DNA of 64,000 nt from JAHJQZ01 sp963676075 (GTDB lineage Bacteria; Pseudomonadota; Alphaproteobacteria; Rhizobiales; Devosiaceae): the NCBI GenBank assembly GCA_963676075.2, contig CAXXNZ010000013.1, positions 310,001 through 374,000 of the forward strand, in the 5' to 3' direction. Below the pieces are notes generated by a model. The model was not told where the DNA came from. It saw nothing but the letters and a program-made list of their open reading frames with translations, and made no database searches. Positions 1 to 8,679 of this stretch are shown one piece after another. The position numbers were made by a program, and so were the translations under genes. Within the stretch, counting starts at the first letter, position 1, and the number at the start of each line of letters is the position of its first letter.

Positions 1-1550
1 TTTTCACCTTCATGGGCCTGATCCTCGAGCGATCGGGCATGGCCGAGGACCTGCTCGACACGATCGGACAATTGTTCGGCCCCATTCGCGGCGGGCTGGC
101 CTATGCGGTCATCCTTGTCGGCGCGCTTCTGGCCGCCACCACCGGTGTCGTCGCCGCCTCGGTGATCTCGATGGGCCTGATCTCGCTGCCGATCATGCTG
201 CGCTACGGCTACGACCGGCGTCTGGCCACTGGTGTCATCGCCGCCTCGGGCACACTGGCGCAGATCATCCCGCCGTCGCTGGTGCTGATCGTTCTCGCCG
301 ACCAGCTCGGCCGCTCGGTGGGCGATATGTATGCCGGCGCCATCTATCCGGCTCTCGTCCTGACGGGGCTTTATCTCGGCTACGTCTTCTTGATGAGCAC
401 CTTCCTGCCCAAGGCGGCGCCGGCACTGCCGGTTGAGGCGCGTTCGCTTGGCTCGGGCGTCACCTCGCTCGTCGTCATGCTGGCCGTCACCTCGGCGCTG
501 ACCTTCGGGTTCAACCAGCTCTGGCTGCCCGCGCTCGGCGCGAATGCCGGCATCTGGGCCATCACGGCGGCGGTCGGCATCGCCTATGGCTTCGCGCTTA
601 TCGACAAGGCGTTGAACCTCAACCTGCTGAGCCGGCTGGCGCGCCAGGTGATCATCGTGCTGGTGCCGCCGCTGGCGCTGATCTTTCTGGTGCTCGGCAC
701 GATCTTTCTCGGCATTGCCACCCCGACCGAGGGCGGCGCCATGGGCGCTGCCGGTGCGCTGGTTCTTGCCGCCTCCAAGCGCAAGCTCAACATGGACATG
801 GTGCGCCAGGCGCTGACCTCGACGACGCGCCTGTCGAGCTTCGTGCTTTTCATTCTTATCGGCGCACGTGTTTTCTCGCTGACCTTTTACGGCGTCAACG
901 GCCACATCTGGGTCGAGGAACTGCTGACCGGCGTGCCGGGCGGCCAGATCGGCTTTCTCGCCATCGTCATGGCGCTGGTGTTCTTTCTGGCCTTTTTTCT
1001 CGATTTCTTCGAACTGGCCTTCATCATCGTGCCGCTTCTGGCGCCGGTGGCCGACAAGCTCGGCATCGACCTGATCTGGTTCGGCATCCTTCTGGGCATC
1101 AACATGCAAACGAGCTTCATGCATCCGCCCTTCGGCTTCTCGCTGTTCTATCTGCGCTCGGTGGCGCCGCGCGTGCCCTATATCGACCGCATCACCAAGC
1201 ACACCATCGCGCCGGTCACCACCGGCCAGATCTATTGGGGCGCGGTGCCCTTCGTCTTCATCCAGATCATCATGGTGGTGATCGTCCTCTCGTTCCCGCA
1301 GCTGGTGCTGCACTACAAGTCCGACCAGCCCAAGGTCACGCCGGGCTCGCTGGAGATCATCGCGCCCGATTTCGGCAATGGCGACATGGGTTCGGACCTC
1401 AACGGCCTGACAGCACCGCCGATCGGTGGTGATGCCGGCTTCGGCATACCCGGTCTCGACAGCACGCCGCCTGATTTCGGCGGGCCGGCAACCGCCCCCG
1501 ATCCTGCCGTCGATCCGAACGATCTCAGCCAGCCGCCGAGCTTCAACTAG
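1..1550 (+). CDS. TRAP transporter large permease subunit (DctM family), 5' end outside the window
   Basis: This is the large membrane subunit of a tripartite ATP-independent periplasmic transporter, which imports organic acids using an ion gradient. The frame is open from base 3, and the first visible residues FTFMGLILERSGMAEDLL are the conserved interior of the DctM family, so the true start lies upstream. The visible 515 residues form a series of hydrophobic segments and include the family-typical stretches SGTLAQIIPPS and ATPTEGGAMGAAGA. After the last membrane segment there is an unusual tail of about 85 residues, rich in Pro, Asp and Gly, which looks disordered. A TakP-like receptor gene converges on it from the other strand, so the two probably belong to one 2-oxo-acid-type system. 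The family is certain; the substrate is inferred. Confidence 0.93.
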   Translation, partial: FTFMGLILERSGMAEDLLDTIGQLFGPIRGGLAYAVILVGALLAATTGVVAASVISMGLISLPIMLRYGYDRRLATGVIAASGTLAQIIPPSLVLIVLADQLGRSVGDMYAGAIYPALVLTGLYLGYVFLMSTFLPKAAPALPVEARSLGSGVTSLVVMLAVTSALTFGFNQLWLPALGANAGIWAITAAVGIAYGFALIDKALNLNLLSRLARQVIIVLVPPLALIFLVLGTIFLGIATPTEGGAMGAAGALVLAASKRKLNMDMVRQALTSTTRLSSFVLFILIGARVFSLTFYGVNGHIWVEELLTGVPGGQIGFLAIVMALVFFLAFFLDFFELAFIIVPLLAPVADKLGIDLIWFGILLGINMQTSFMHPPFGFSLFYLRSVAPRVPYIDRITKHTIAPVTTGQIYWGAVPFVFIQIIMVVIVLSFPQLVLHYKSDQPKVTPGSLEIIAPDFGNGDMGSDLNGLTAPPIGGDAGFGIPGLDSTPPDFGGPATAPDPAVDPNDLSQPPSFN

Positions 1551-1588
1551 GTCGTCCTCGCCTTCTCGTAACGATGGGTGCGCAACAA

Positions 1589-1615
1589 AAAACCCGGAGC
1601 AAGGCTCCGGGTTTT
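1589..1615. terminator. Bidirectional intrinsic terminator between convergent TRAP genes
   Basis: A perfect 12-bp stem with a 3-nt loop lies between the two convergent stop codons. The arms are AAAACCCGGAGC and its exact complement, so each strand has the stem followed by a T run. It can terminate both the permease and the receptor transcript. Confidence 0.9.
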
Positions 1616-1647
1616 CGCATTCGTGTCAGGTGAAGCTGAAGCTGAGG

Positions 1648-2757
1648 TTAGAGCTTGCCGGCGCGCTGCTGTACCATCATGAAGGTGTCGTAATTGTATT
1701 CGGCGATCTGGAACCACAGGTAGCCTTCGGCCCTGAACGCAGTCATCGAATCGTAGATGGTCTTGAAGTCGGCATTCTTGGCCGTCAGGTCGGCATAGAC
1801 CGCATTGGCCGCTTCGAATCCGGCTTCGAGAATGTCCTTCTTGAACGGACGCAGCTGGGCGCCGTCGGCAACCAGGGCCTTGATGGCGGCCGGGTTGGCG
1901 CTGTCATAGCGCTCCAGCATGTCGGCGTCGGCCGCCTGCGCCGCGGCGGTGACCAGCGACTTGTAGGCCGGGGGCAGTTCCTCGAACAGGCCCTTCTGGA
2001 ACATGAAGTGCAGCGACGAACCGGCCTCCCAGAACGCCGGATAGTAGTAGTAGGGCGCCACCTTGACGAAGCCGAGCCGCTGGTCGTCATAAGGGCCGAC
2101 GAATTCGGTGGCGTCGATCGTGCCCTTTTCGAGGGCCGGATAGATATCGGCGGCCGCGATCTGTTGCGGCACGGCGCCCATCTTCTCGAACACGGCGCCG
2201 GCGAGGCCGGCAATGCGGAACTTCAACCCCTGCACGTCGGCGATCGAATTGATTTCCTTACGGAACCAGCCGCCCATCTGCACGCCGGTATTGCCGCCGG
2301 GCAGCGCGTGAAGGTTGTTCTTGGCGAAGAAAGTGTTGAGCAGGTCGGTGCCGCCGCCATGATAGAGCCAGGCGCTGCGCAGGCGCGCATTCAGGCCGAA
2401 CGGCACGCCGGTGGCGAGCGCGTAGGTCGGGTCCTTGCCCCAGGAATAGTAGACGGCGGTGTGGGCCATTTCGACGGTGCCGGTGGCGACGGCATCGAGC
2501 GGAGCCGGGCCGCCGGGGACGATTTCGCCGGCCGCGAAGGACTGGATGGTGAAATTGCCGTCAGAGGCTTCCGAGACATATTTGGCGAACAGCTCGGCGG
2601 TGCCGTACAGATTGTCGAGAGCCTTCGGGAAGGCCGAAGCCAGACGCCAGGTTATCTTCGGCATGGACTGGGCAATGGCGGGTGCTGCGAGCGTGGTGGC
2701 GCCCACGGCGCCGGCGGTGGTCACACCGGCTTTCTTGAAAAACGAACGACGATCCAT
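1648..2757 (-). CDS. TRAP transporter solute-binding protein, TakP-like (2-oxo acid type)
   Basis: This is a periplasmic receptor for a TRAP transporter, 369 residues. The start is the ATG with GGAGGAA eight bases upstream; the frame is open beyond it but without family-like sequence. The N-terminus MDRRSFFKKAG followed by a hydrophobic stretch and AIAQ is a Tat signal, so the protein is probably exported folded. The middle contains IAAADIYPALEKGTIDATEF and the segment GPYDDQRLGFVKVAPYYYYP, which resembles the alpha-keto-acid receptor TakP, where neighbouring residues bind a cation and carboxylate. It faces the DctM-family permease across a shared terminator. No small DctQ subunit is visible; it would lie before the window. 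The 2-oxo-acid substrate is inferred from family resemblance. Confidence 0.9.
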   Translation of the reverse strand: MDRRSFFKKAGVTTAGAVGATTLAAPAIAQSMPKITWRLASAFPKALDNLYGTAELFAKYVSEASDGNFTIQSFAAGEIVPGGPAPLDAVATGTVEMAHTAVYYSWGKDPTYALATGVPFGLNARLRSAWLYHGGGTDLLNTFFAKNNLHALPGGNTGVQMGGWFRKEINSIADVQGLKFRIAGLAGAVFEKMGAVPQQIAAADIYPALEKGTIDATEFVGPYDDQRLGFVKVAPYYYYPAFWEAGSSLHFMFQKGLFEELPPAYKSLVTAAAQAADADMLERYDSANPAAIKALVADGAQLRPFKKDILEAGFEAANAVYADLTAKNADFKTIYDSMTAFRAEGYLWFQIAEYNYDTFMMVQQRAGKL

Positions 2758-3038
2758 GCGTGTTCCTCCCCTGCATGAAATTCTTGATTTCGCGATGCAT
2801 TTTTTGCTGGCGCGTTCCTGTGTCAGATTACACTGGCTGCGCCATGTGTCCAGCCGGCTCGCGGCGCTTTTCTGGTCGGCGGCAGAGATGGATGGAGGCA
2901 GAACGCACCGGATATTGTAGATTTTACCTCTCAAGGAAGTCCCGGCGATGGTGCGGGGCATCGGTTGTGTCCTGTGTTTCCATCCGAACAGGTCATGAGG
3001 TAGGCTCAACCGAGTGAAGGGCTTGAGGGGGATCAGGC

Positions 3039-3824
3039 ATGGGAGAAATGGCGCGGGCAGTGCTGGTGACCGGATCGACCAGCGGCATCGGACTTGCCAT
3101 TGCCAGGGCATTCGGCGCGGCTGGCTGGCGGGTCGGGGTCACTTCTGAAGAACCGCCCGGAGCGGTCGAAACCATTCTCACCGACATCGCCGCATCCGGG
3201 GCACCGGAGGTGCGTTATTTCCAGGGTGATCTCGGCGAGCCGGGGGAGGGCGAAGCCGTTGTCGTGGAGGCCATCGCCCAGTTCGGTGCGCTCGACGGGC
3301 TGGTCAACAATGCCGGCACGCACACAAAGGCGGCGATCGAGGACTTTCCGACCGAAGCGTGGGACCGCATCCGCACCATCGGCCTCGACAATGCCTTCAG
3401 TGCCATACGGGCTGCCGTTCCCGGCATGAAGGCGCGCGGCTGGGGTCGTATCATCAACATCGCCTCGGTTTATGGCCAGCGTGGCGCGGCGATGAAATCC
3501 GGGCTCGTTGCCACCAAGCATGCCCTGATCGGTCTGACGCGGTCTGTGGCGCTCGAACTGGCCGAGCATGGCGTCACCGTCAACGCCGTGTGTCCCGGCT
3601 ATGTCTGGACGCCGCTCGTCGAAAAACTGGTTCTCGACGAGATGGAACAATCCGGCCGCGACCGCGAGACGGTGATCCGCGACGTGCTTCTCGCCGACCA
3701 GCCGACCAAGCGCTTCATTACCGCCGAGGACGTCGCCGCGCTGTGCGTTTATCTTTCGGGCGAGACGGCTGGCTCGATCACCGGTGCGACCCTCAACATT
3801 GATGGCGGCTGGACGGCGAAGTGA
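3039..3824 (+). CDS. bdhA: 3-hydroxybutyrate dehydrogenase (short-chain dehydrogenase)
   Basis: This cytoplasmic NAD-dependent SDR interconverts 3-hydroxybutyrate and acetoacetate, a step in polyhydroxybutyrate turnover. It has 261 residues, normal for the family. The Rossmann motif TGSTSGIG is near residue 10, the structural NNAG near residue 89, and the catalytic Ser is in NIASVYGQ. The usual YxxxK active site is altered: the segment after the Ser reads GAAMKSGLVATKHA, with Lys in place and no visible Tyr at the expected spot. The C-terminus QPTKRFITAEDVA and ITGATLNIDGGWTAK is characteristic of 3-hydroxybutyrate dehydrogenases. The missing Tyr is a real oddity and leaves catalytic activity uncertain. 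It is transcribed divergently from the TRAP receptor gene. Confidence 0.82.
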   Translation: MGEMARAVLVTGSTSGIGLAIARAFGAAGWRVGVTSEEPPGAVETILTDIAASGAPEVRYFQGDLGEPGEGEAVVVEAIAQFGALDGLVNNAGTHTKAAIEDFPTEAWDRIRTIGLDNAFSAIRAAVPGMKARGWGRIINIASVYGQRGAAMKSGLVATKHALIGLTRSVALELAEHGVTVNAVCPGYVWTPLVEKLVLDEMEQSGRDRETVIRDVLLADQPTKRFITAEDVAALCVYLSGETAGSITGATLNIDGGWTAK

Positions 3825-3852
3825 CTCTGGCGGCTTCGACGGGGCCGCCATC

Positions 3853-3914
3853 CGTTTTTGGTGGTCGCGTGCCGCACCGGAAAAGCGGTCGCCACTTTCC
3901 CTGGGCACACTCTG
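3853..3914 (-). repeat. Degenerate copy of the dispersed palindromic repeat
   Basis: Read on the minus strand, this stretch follows the same order of blocks as the intact copies at 12403 and 56093: GTGCCCAGGGAAAGTGG, then CGGTTTTCC-like and GGCACGCGAC blocks. It lies just after the bdhA stop codon and has lost the terminal CTAG ends. Confidence 0.6.
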
Positions 3915-4091
3915 CAGGCGGCTGGACGGCAAAATAGCCGGCATATCCCCAACGCCTGCGCCGCGACGTTCCAGCGCTTGGCCTTGAGCCTTCGCTGCGC
4001 TAGACAACGCCGGAGTTTCTGAGTGGTCACTAATTCGAACTGGCGAACCAGTGCCCACTTCGCTTGAAAACAGTCAAAGTCGGAGAACGTC

Positions 4092-5042
4092 ATGTTCGTA
4101 GTCGGTGGTGAAAGCCTGATCGATCTGGTCTCGCAGCGGGTCGGTGCTGATCGGCGCGTCGTGCTTGAAGCCCATGCCGGCGGCTCGCCGTTCAATTGCG
4201 CCATCGCACTTTCCAAGCTCGGCAATGAAGCCGGCTTTCTGTGCCCGATCTCGACCGACACCTTCGGCGATATGCTGCTGATGCCGCTGCAGGCGGCCGG
4301 CACCCATATGCTGCTGCCCGAGCGCGTTGCGGCGCCGACGACGCTTGCCGTCGCCACCATCGACGAGCGCGGCAAGGCCAGCTACCGGTTTTACCGCGAG
4401 GCCGACCGCGCCTTCACCCGCGACGGCCTGATTGCGGCGCTTCCGGCTGCGCCGTCGGTCTTTCAGGTTGGCGGGTTCTGCTCGATCCTGCCCGAGGATG
4501 CCGATGTCTGGCTCGATGTCGTCGACGCCGCGGCGGAAAAGGGCGCCCTCATCACAATGGACCCCAACGTCCGCCCGACGCTCGTTTCCGATTTTGCCTC
4601 CTACAAGGCGCGGCTCGACCGGTTTTTCGCCAAGGTCAATCTCGTCAAGCTGAGCGACGAGGATCTGTTGGCGCTCGATGCATCCAAGTCCATCGAGGAC
4701 CACGTCACCGGCCTTTTGGCACACGAGAACTGCAAGCTGGTCGTCGTCACCTTCGGTGAAGGCGGCTCACGTGCCTTCACCCACAATGCCGAGGGCCGTA
4801 CCGACATCTATGTGCCGGAGGTTTTCGGCGACACGGTTGGGGCCGGCGACAGCCTGATGGCCGGCATTCTGACCATTCTCGGCAGCTGGGACGCCTTGAC
4901 GCCGGATGCGCTCGCCGGGCTCAGTGCCGACAGGCTCAGTGAGATGCTGCGCTTCGGCGCCGTCACCGCCGGGCTCAACTGTGCCCACACCGGCTGCAAT
5001 CCACCGACGCGCGAAGAGGTCGAGGCGATTCTCAAGGCCTGA
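4092..5042 (+). CDS. PfkB-family carbohydrate kinase, fructokinase-like
   Basis: This cytoplasmic sugar kinase has 316 residues and uses ATP to phosphorylate a sugar, probably fructose. The N-terminus MFVVGGESLIDLV followed by GGSPFNCAIALSKLG matches the first PfkB signature, and DTVGAGDSLMAGIL is the second signature with the catalytic Asp. GGAG precedes the ATG at good spacing. The gene stands alone, with 267 bases of intergenic DNA before it. The family is sure; fructose as substrate is inferred from resemblance to bacterial fructokinases. Confidence 0.85.
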   Translation: MFVVGGESLIDLVSQRVGADRRVVLEAHAGGSPFNCAIALSKLGNEAGFLCPISTDTFGDMLLMPLQAAGTHMLLPERVAAPTTLAVATIDERGKASYRFYREADRAFTRDGLIAALPAAPSVFQVGGFCSILPEDADVWLDVVDAAAEKGALITMDPNVRPTLVSDFASYKARLDRFFAKVNLVKLSDEDLLALDASKSIEDHVTGLLAHENCKLVVVTFGEGGSRAFTHNAEGRTDIYVPEVFGDTVGAGDSLMAGILTILGSWDALTPDALAGLSADRLSEMLRFGAVTAGLNCAHTGCNPPTREEVEAILKA

Positions 5043-5174
5043 CCGGCTCCGCACTACCAGCACACCAGGGCCGATCTCGCGAAAGCGTCAGTGGCCCTTT
5101 GCCGCGAAATTGGCGATAGTGTCCGTTCCTTGCGCGCCAAAGCGGCGCGCCGTTCCAATGCCTATGGAGAACGG

Positions 5175-6059
5175 ATGAAACGCAGCTGGCTGATCCTGAT
5201 CGGAGTGCTTGTCGTCATCGGCGGCGCCGTCGCCGTCTATTTCCTCAAACCGGTCACCGGTCCGGCGCGTGATCTGACCCTTGTCGGTGATGCCACGCGC
5301 GGCGCCTATCTCATGGTGCTCGGCGATTGTGTCGCCTGTCACACCGACACCAAGGCCGGCAAGGAACCCTTCTCGGGTGGGGCGGCTCTGAAAACCGATT
5401 TCGGTACCTTCTACGCCCCCAACATCACGCCCGATCCGACCTATGGCATCGGCAAATGGACGCTGGCCGAGTTCTCCAACGCCCTATCCAATGGCGAGGG
5501 GCCGGGCTTCATGAACCACCTCTACCCGGCCTTCCCCTATGACAGCTACACGCTGATGAGCGATCAGGAGGTGGTCGACCTGTTCGCCGCACTCCAGCAG
5601 GTGGCCCCGGTCGCGACGCCGTCGCGCCCGCATGATGTCGGCTTCCCGTTCAACATCCGGCCGATCCTTGCCGGGTGGAAGAACCTGTTCTTCAAGCCCC
5701 AGCGCTTTTCCCCGGACCCCGATCATTCGGCGGTATGGAATCGCGGAAAATACCTCGTCGAAGGCCCGGCCCATTGCGTCAGCTGTCACACGCCGCGCAA
5801 CATGCTCGGCGGCCCGGACACTTCGCGCCCACTTGCCGGCAGTCGCGGTGGTCCGGCGGGCAATGTTCCGGCACTCACCAAGGCGCATCTCGCCGAGGCG
5901 GGCTACGATAAGGCAGCACTGATCGAGGCCCTGACGACCGGCTTCACGCCCGGTTTCGATATTCTCGGCGGTGCCATGGGCGAGGTGATCGAATATTCGA
6001 CGGCAAAGTGGACGCAAGACGATCTCGACGCCGTTGCGGAATACTTGCTGAGCGAATAG
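5175..6059 (+). CDS. Membrane-anchored diheme cytochrome c
   Basis: This is an electron-transfer protein of 294 residues. I chose the ATG at 5175 because GGAGA precedes it and the product begins with MKR plus a hydrophobic helix of about 18 residues, an uncleaved anchor or signal. The frame extends 28 codons upstream but that part is not signal-like. Two heme-binding motifs are visible, CVACH near residue 53 and CVSCH near residue 203. Pro/Met-containing segments follow each, suiting axial ligation. The arrangement resembles the cytochrome subunits of periplasmic alcohol and sugar dehydrogenases. No dehydrogenase gene is adjacent, so its electron donor is unknown. Confidence 0.85.
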   Translation: MKRSWLILIGVLVVIGGAVAVYFLKPVTGPARDLTLVGDATRGAYLMVLGDCVACHTDTKAGKEPFSGGAALKTDFGTFYAPNITPDPTYGIGKWTLAEFSNALSNGEGPGFMNHLYPAFPYDSYTLMSDQEVVDLFAALQQVAPVATPSRPHDVGFPFNIRPILAGWKNLFFKPQRFSPDPDHSAVWNRGKYLVEGPAHCVSCHTPRNMLGGPDTSRPLAGSRGGPAGNVPALTKAHLAEAGYDKAALIEALTTGFTPGFDILGGAMGEVIEYSTAKWTQDDLDAVAEYLLSE

Positions 6060-6401
6060 ACCGTTACGTCGCGCAAGCTGCGTCGCATGACTGCCGCGAC
6101 GACATTTGTCGTTCGTCGGACTTCCCGTGCATTGCCGGCCCCAAAGATGTACGCGGCAGCCGGTCCGGAAGTACATCCTGGGCGCATTTTTGCCAAGACA
6201 TAATGGAATTTCTACATATTTCTATTTCAATAAAAACCATAAATTACAGTATGTTGCGTCTTTGTGCCGCGATATGGCCAACAACAAGCCTGTCGCAGAG
6301 ACGCCCCTCAACATCCCTGTTAACGTCCGCGCGTTGACCGTCCGATTGTGTGCGTTCGCGCCAATCGGCGTCAAAAAACAATAGCAAAAAGGACTCCCCC
6401 C
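6060..6401. other. Intergenic region, AT-rich upstream of the AhpD-like gene
   Basis: No convincing gene is present. Bases 6200-6260 are clearly AT-rich compared with the surroundings and probably hold the promoter of the following gene. A short open frame in 6276-6384 has no ribosome binding site and I do not call it. Confidence 0.5.
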
Positions 6402-6758
6402 ATGCCGTATGATCCAAGAGCCATGCTGAATGAGTTTACCGAGGGGCTGAAGGATGTCGGCAAGACAAATCCTGCCGTCGTCAAATCCTTCTTCGGACTT
6501 CTTGGCGAGGATTACAAATCAGGTGCCGTCGACACAAAGACCAAGGAGCTGATCAGCGTTGGCATTGCTGCATATTGCAGATGCGAATACTGCATCGTCT
6601 ACCATGTCTACAAAGCCTACGAAGCCGGCGCCACAAAGGAAGAAATCATGGAATCCTCCTTGATTGCCGTGGCATTCGGTGGTGGCCCCTCCATGACCTA
6701 TGTCGTGAACCTTCTGAAGGCCTCGGCCGAAGAATTCGAGAACGATTTCGTTAAATAG
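6402..6758 (+). CDS. Carboxymuconolactone decarboxylase / AhpD-like protein
   Basis: This small cytoplasmic protein of 118 residues belongs to the CMD/AhpD fold. The start is the ATG at 6402, preceded by AAAAAGGA. The motif CRCEYCIVYHV near residue 58 contains the CxxC plus downstream His that, in AhpD-type proteins, gives thiol-based peroxidase or disulfide reductase activity. GATKEEIMES and the helix that follows are also family-typical. The extra Cys two residues before CxxC is unusual. The gene is monocistronic with an AT-rich leader. Whether it acts as a peroxidase or in another redox role cannot be told from sequence. Confidence 0.8.
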   Translation: MPYDPRAMLNEFTEGLKDVGKTNPAVVKSFFGLLGEDYKSGAVDTKTKELISVGIAAYCRCEYCIVYHVYKAYEAGATKEEIMESSLIAVAFGGGPSMTYVVNLLKASAEEFENDFVK

Positions 6759-6760
6759 TC

Positions 6761-6780
6761 GGGCAGCGCGCACGCTGCCC
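6761..6780 (+). terminator. Possible terminator hairpin after the AhpD-like gene
   Basis: GGGCAGCG and CGCTGCCC form an 8-bp perfect stem with a CGCA loop directly after the stop codon. There is no T run, so it may be a stabilising hairpin rather than an intrinsic terminator. Confidence 0.4.
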
Positions 6781-6998
6781 CGAGACTAAAAGCTGCATCA
6801 CGAAGTCCTGATAAACGTGATGGTCTGTCGTGATAGCGGTTTTGACGACATGTGAATCCGGCGTGCTGCCGTCTTTTTTGCGAACGGCATGCCGGATTGT
6901 GTCTTGCCCCGCACGGCCTGTCGGACAAGGCCTCCGGCCGATGACGATACGGCGCGCAATGCTCCCCCGGTGAGATCGAACAGTCGCTGCGTTTACGA

Positions 6999-8594
6999 CT
7001 AGCTGTTCGCCTGCCTGATCGCCAGCGCCTCATCCAGCGTCATCTCGGTATGCGCATGCCAGTTGACGTCGTCCGTTTCCGGGTAGTCGGTGCGGAAATG
7101 GCCGCCCCGGCTTTCCTCGCGCTTCAGCGCCGCCGCCGCGACGAGCGTCGCCGAGGTCGTCATGTTGAGGAAGGAGCGGGTGACGCCCTGAGCCCTGGTC
7201 TCCAGTTCATGGATGCCCTTGAGCGCCGTTTTCAGGCCCTCGGAATCGCGCTCGACCCCGACATGCTCGGACATGATCCGCCTCAGCCGTTGCACCGGTT
7301 CGAGATTGCGTAACCGCTCCTCAACGGCCTCGCCCTCGGTCTCGTCCCAGGAAATGCCCTCGAACGGGGCGAGGGGATGCCGGACCGGTTCGAGGCCGGA
7401 AATGTCGTTGGCGATGCGGGCGGCATAGACCGTGGCCTCGAGCAGCGAGTTGGAGGCAAGGCGGTTGGCGCCGTGTAGCCCAGTGCAACTTGCCTCTCCG
7501 CAGACCCACAGGCCCGCCAACGAGGAGCGTCCGTCCTCGTCCACCTTGACGCCGCCCATGTGGTAGTGGGCCGCCGGTGTCACCGGGATAGGCTCGTTGA
7601 CCGGATCGATGCCGGCCTCGCGGCAGTATTCGCTGACCGTCGGGAAGCGCTTGACGATCTCGGCGCCGAGCGCCAGCCGGGTGTCGAGAAACACCTTTCG
7701 CCCCGCCTTGATCTGGCGGAAATTGGCGCGGGCCACGATATCGCGCGGTGCCAGTTCGGCGTCCTTGTGCACGTCGAGCATGAAGCGCTCGCCGAGGTCG
7801 TTGACCAGGATGGCGCCTTCTCCGCGCAAGGCTTCGGTGGCAAGCGGCGCCGGATCGCGGCTCGTCAGGATGGCGGTCGGGTGGAACTGGACGAATTCGG
7901 CATCGCCGATAACGGCGCCGGCGCGTGCCGCCATGCCCATGGCATGGCCGCGGACGCCGGGCGGATTAGTGGTGACGGCAAACAGGCCGCCCAGCCCGCC
8001 AGCAGCAAGCACGGTGGCGCGCGCCCTGACCAGAACCGGCTCGGCATATCGGTCGCCGAGCTTGCGGGCGTAAACGCCGATGACGCGTCCGTCGGCCGAC
8101 GCGAGATCGGTGGCGGTGATGCCCTCGACGATGCGGATCGAGGGCGTTGCGACAACGCGCGCGATCAGGGCCCGCATGATCTCGGCCCCGGCGCGGTCGC
8201 CGGCAACACGGACGACGCGGCTTTTCGAATGCGCCGCTTCGCGCGACAGGATGAATCCGCCGTCCGGATCGCGGTCGAACGGTGCGCCCCAATTGGCAAG
8301 ATCGGCGATGCGTGCTGCGGCCTCGCCGGTGACGTTTTCTGCAACGCCCATGTCGACCAGACCCGCGCCGGCCATTTCGGTGTCGAGCGCATGGTCGTGC
8401 GGGCTGTCGTCCTTGCCGACGGCGGCGGCAATGCCGCCCTGGGCCCAGACCGAAGACGCGCCGGCGCCAAGCGGTTTGGCAGCAATCAGTGTGACCGGAC
8501 GCGGCGCCATCTTCAGGGCGCAGAACAGGCCGGCAAGGCCGGCGCCGACGATCAGTGCGCCGTCGGCATTGAGCGTGTTGTCGAAAATGGGCAT
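6999..8594 (-). CDS. nadB: L-aspartate oxidase
   Basis: This FAD enzyme oxidises L-aspartate to iminoaspartate, the first step of de novo NAD synthesis. It has 531 residues from the ATG at 8594, preceded by a GGGGG-type site; an in-frame ATG 24 bases upstream is the alternative. The FAD-binding GAGLAGL is at the N-terminus, and SVWAQGGIAAAVG, HDHALDTEMAGAGLVD, QFHPTAI and the later HYHMGG are characteristic of NadB. It lies downstream of hemN and nadA on the same strand. nadC, which often completes the cluster, is not present. Confidence 0.96.
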   Translation of the reverse strand: MPIFDNTLNADGALIVGAGLAGLFCALKMAPRPVTLIAAKPLGAGASSVWAQGGIAAAVGKDDSPHDHALDTEMAGAGLVDMGVAENVTGEAAARIADLANWGAPFDRDPDGGFILSREAAHSKSRVVRVAGDRAGAEIMRALIARVVATPSIRIVEGITATDLASADGRVIGVYARKLGDRYAEPVLVRARATVLAAGGLGGLFAVTTNPPGVRGHAMGMAARAGAVIGDAEFVQFHPTAILTSRDPAPLATEALRGEGAILVNDLGERFMLDVHKDAELAPRDIVARANFRQIKAGRKVFLDTRLALGAEIVKRFPTVSEYCREAGIDPVNEPIPVTPAAHYHMGGVKVDEDGRSSLAGLWVCGEASCTGLHGANRLASNSLLEATVYAARIANDISGLEPVRHPLAPFEGISWDETEGEAVEERLRNLEPVQRLRRIMSEHVGVERDSEGLKTALKGIHELETRAQGVTRSFLNMTTSATLVAAAALKREESRGGHFRTDYPETDDVNWHAHTEMTLDEALAIRQANS

Positions 8595-8679
8595 CTCAAT
8601 TCCCCCCGCGCGGGACAATCGCGGCGAGCGACCCTATCCGCATTCGCGGCAAGGGTAAAATCGGAAAAGCTTCGGGGCG

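Noticed and set aside
1426..2778. Open frame of 450 codons opposite the TakP-like gene
   Set aside because: It is antisense to a protein with full family motifs and covers the shared terminator.
6276..6384. Short plus-strand frame before the AhpD-like gene
   Set aside because: No ribosome binding site or recognised sequence; it is more likely leader DNA.
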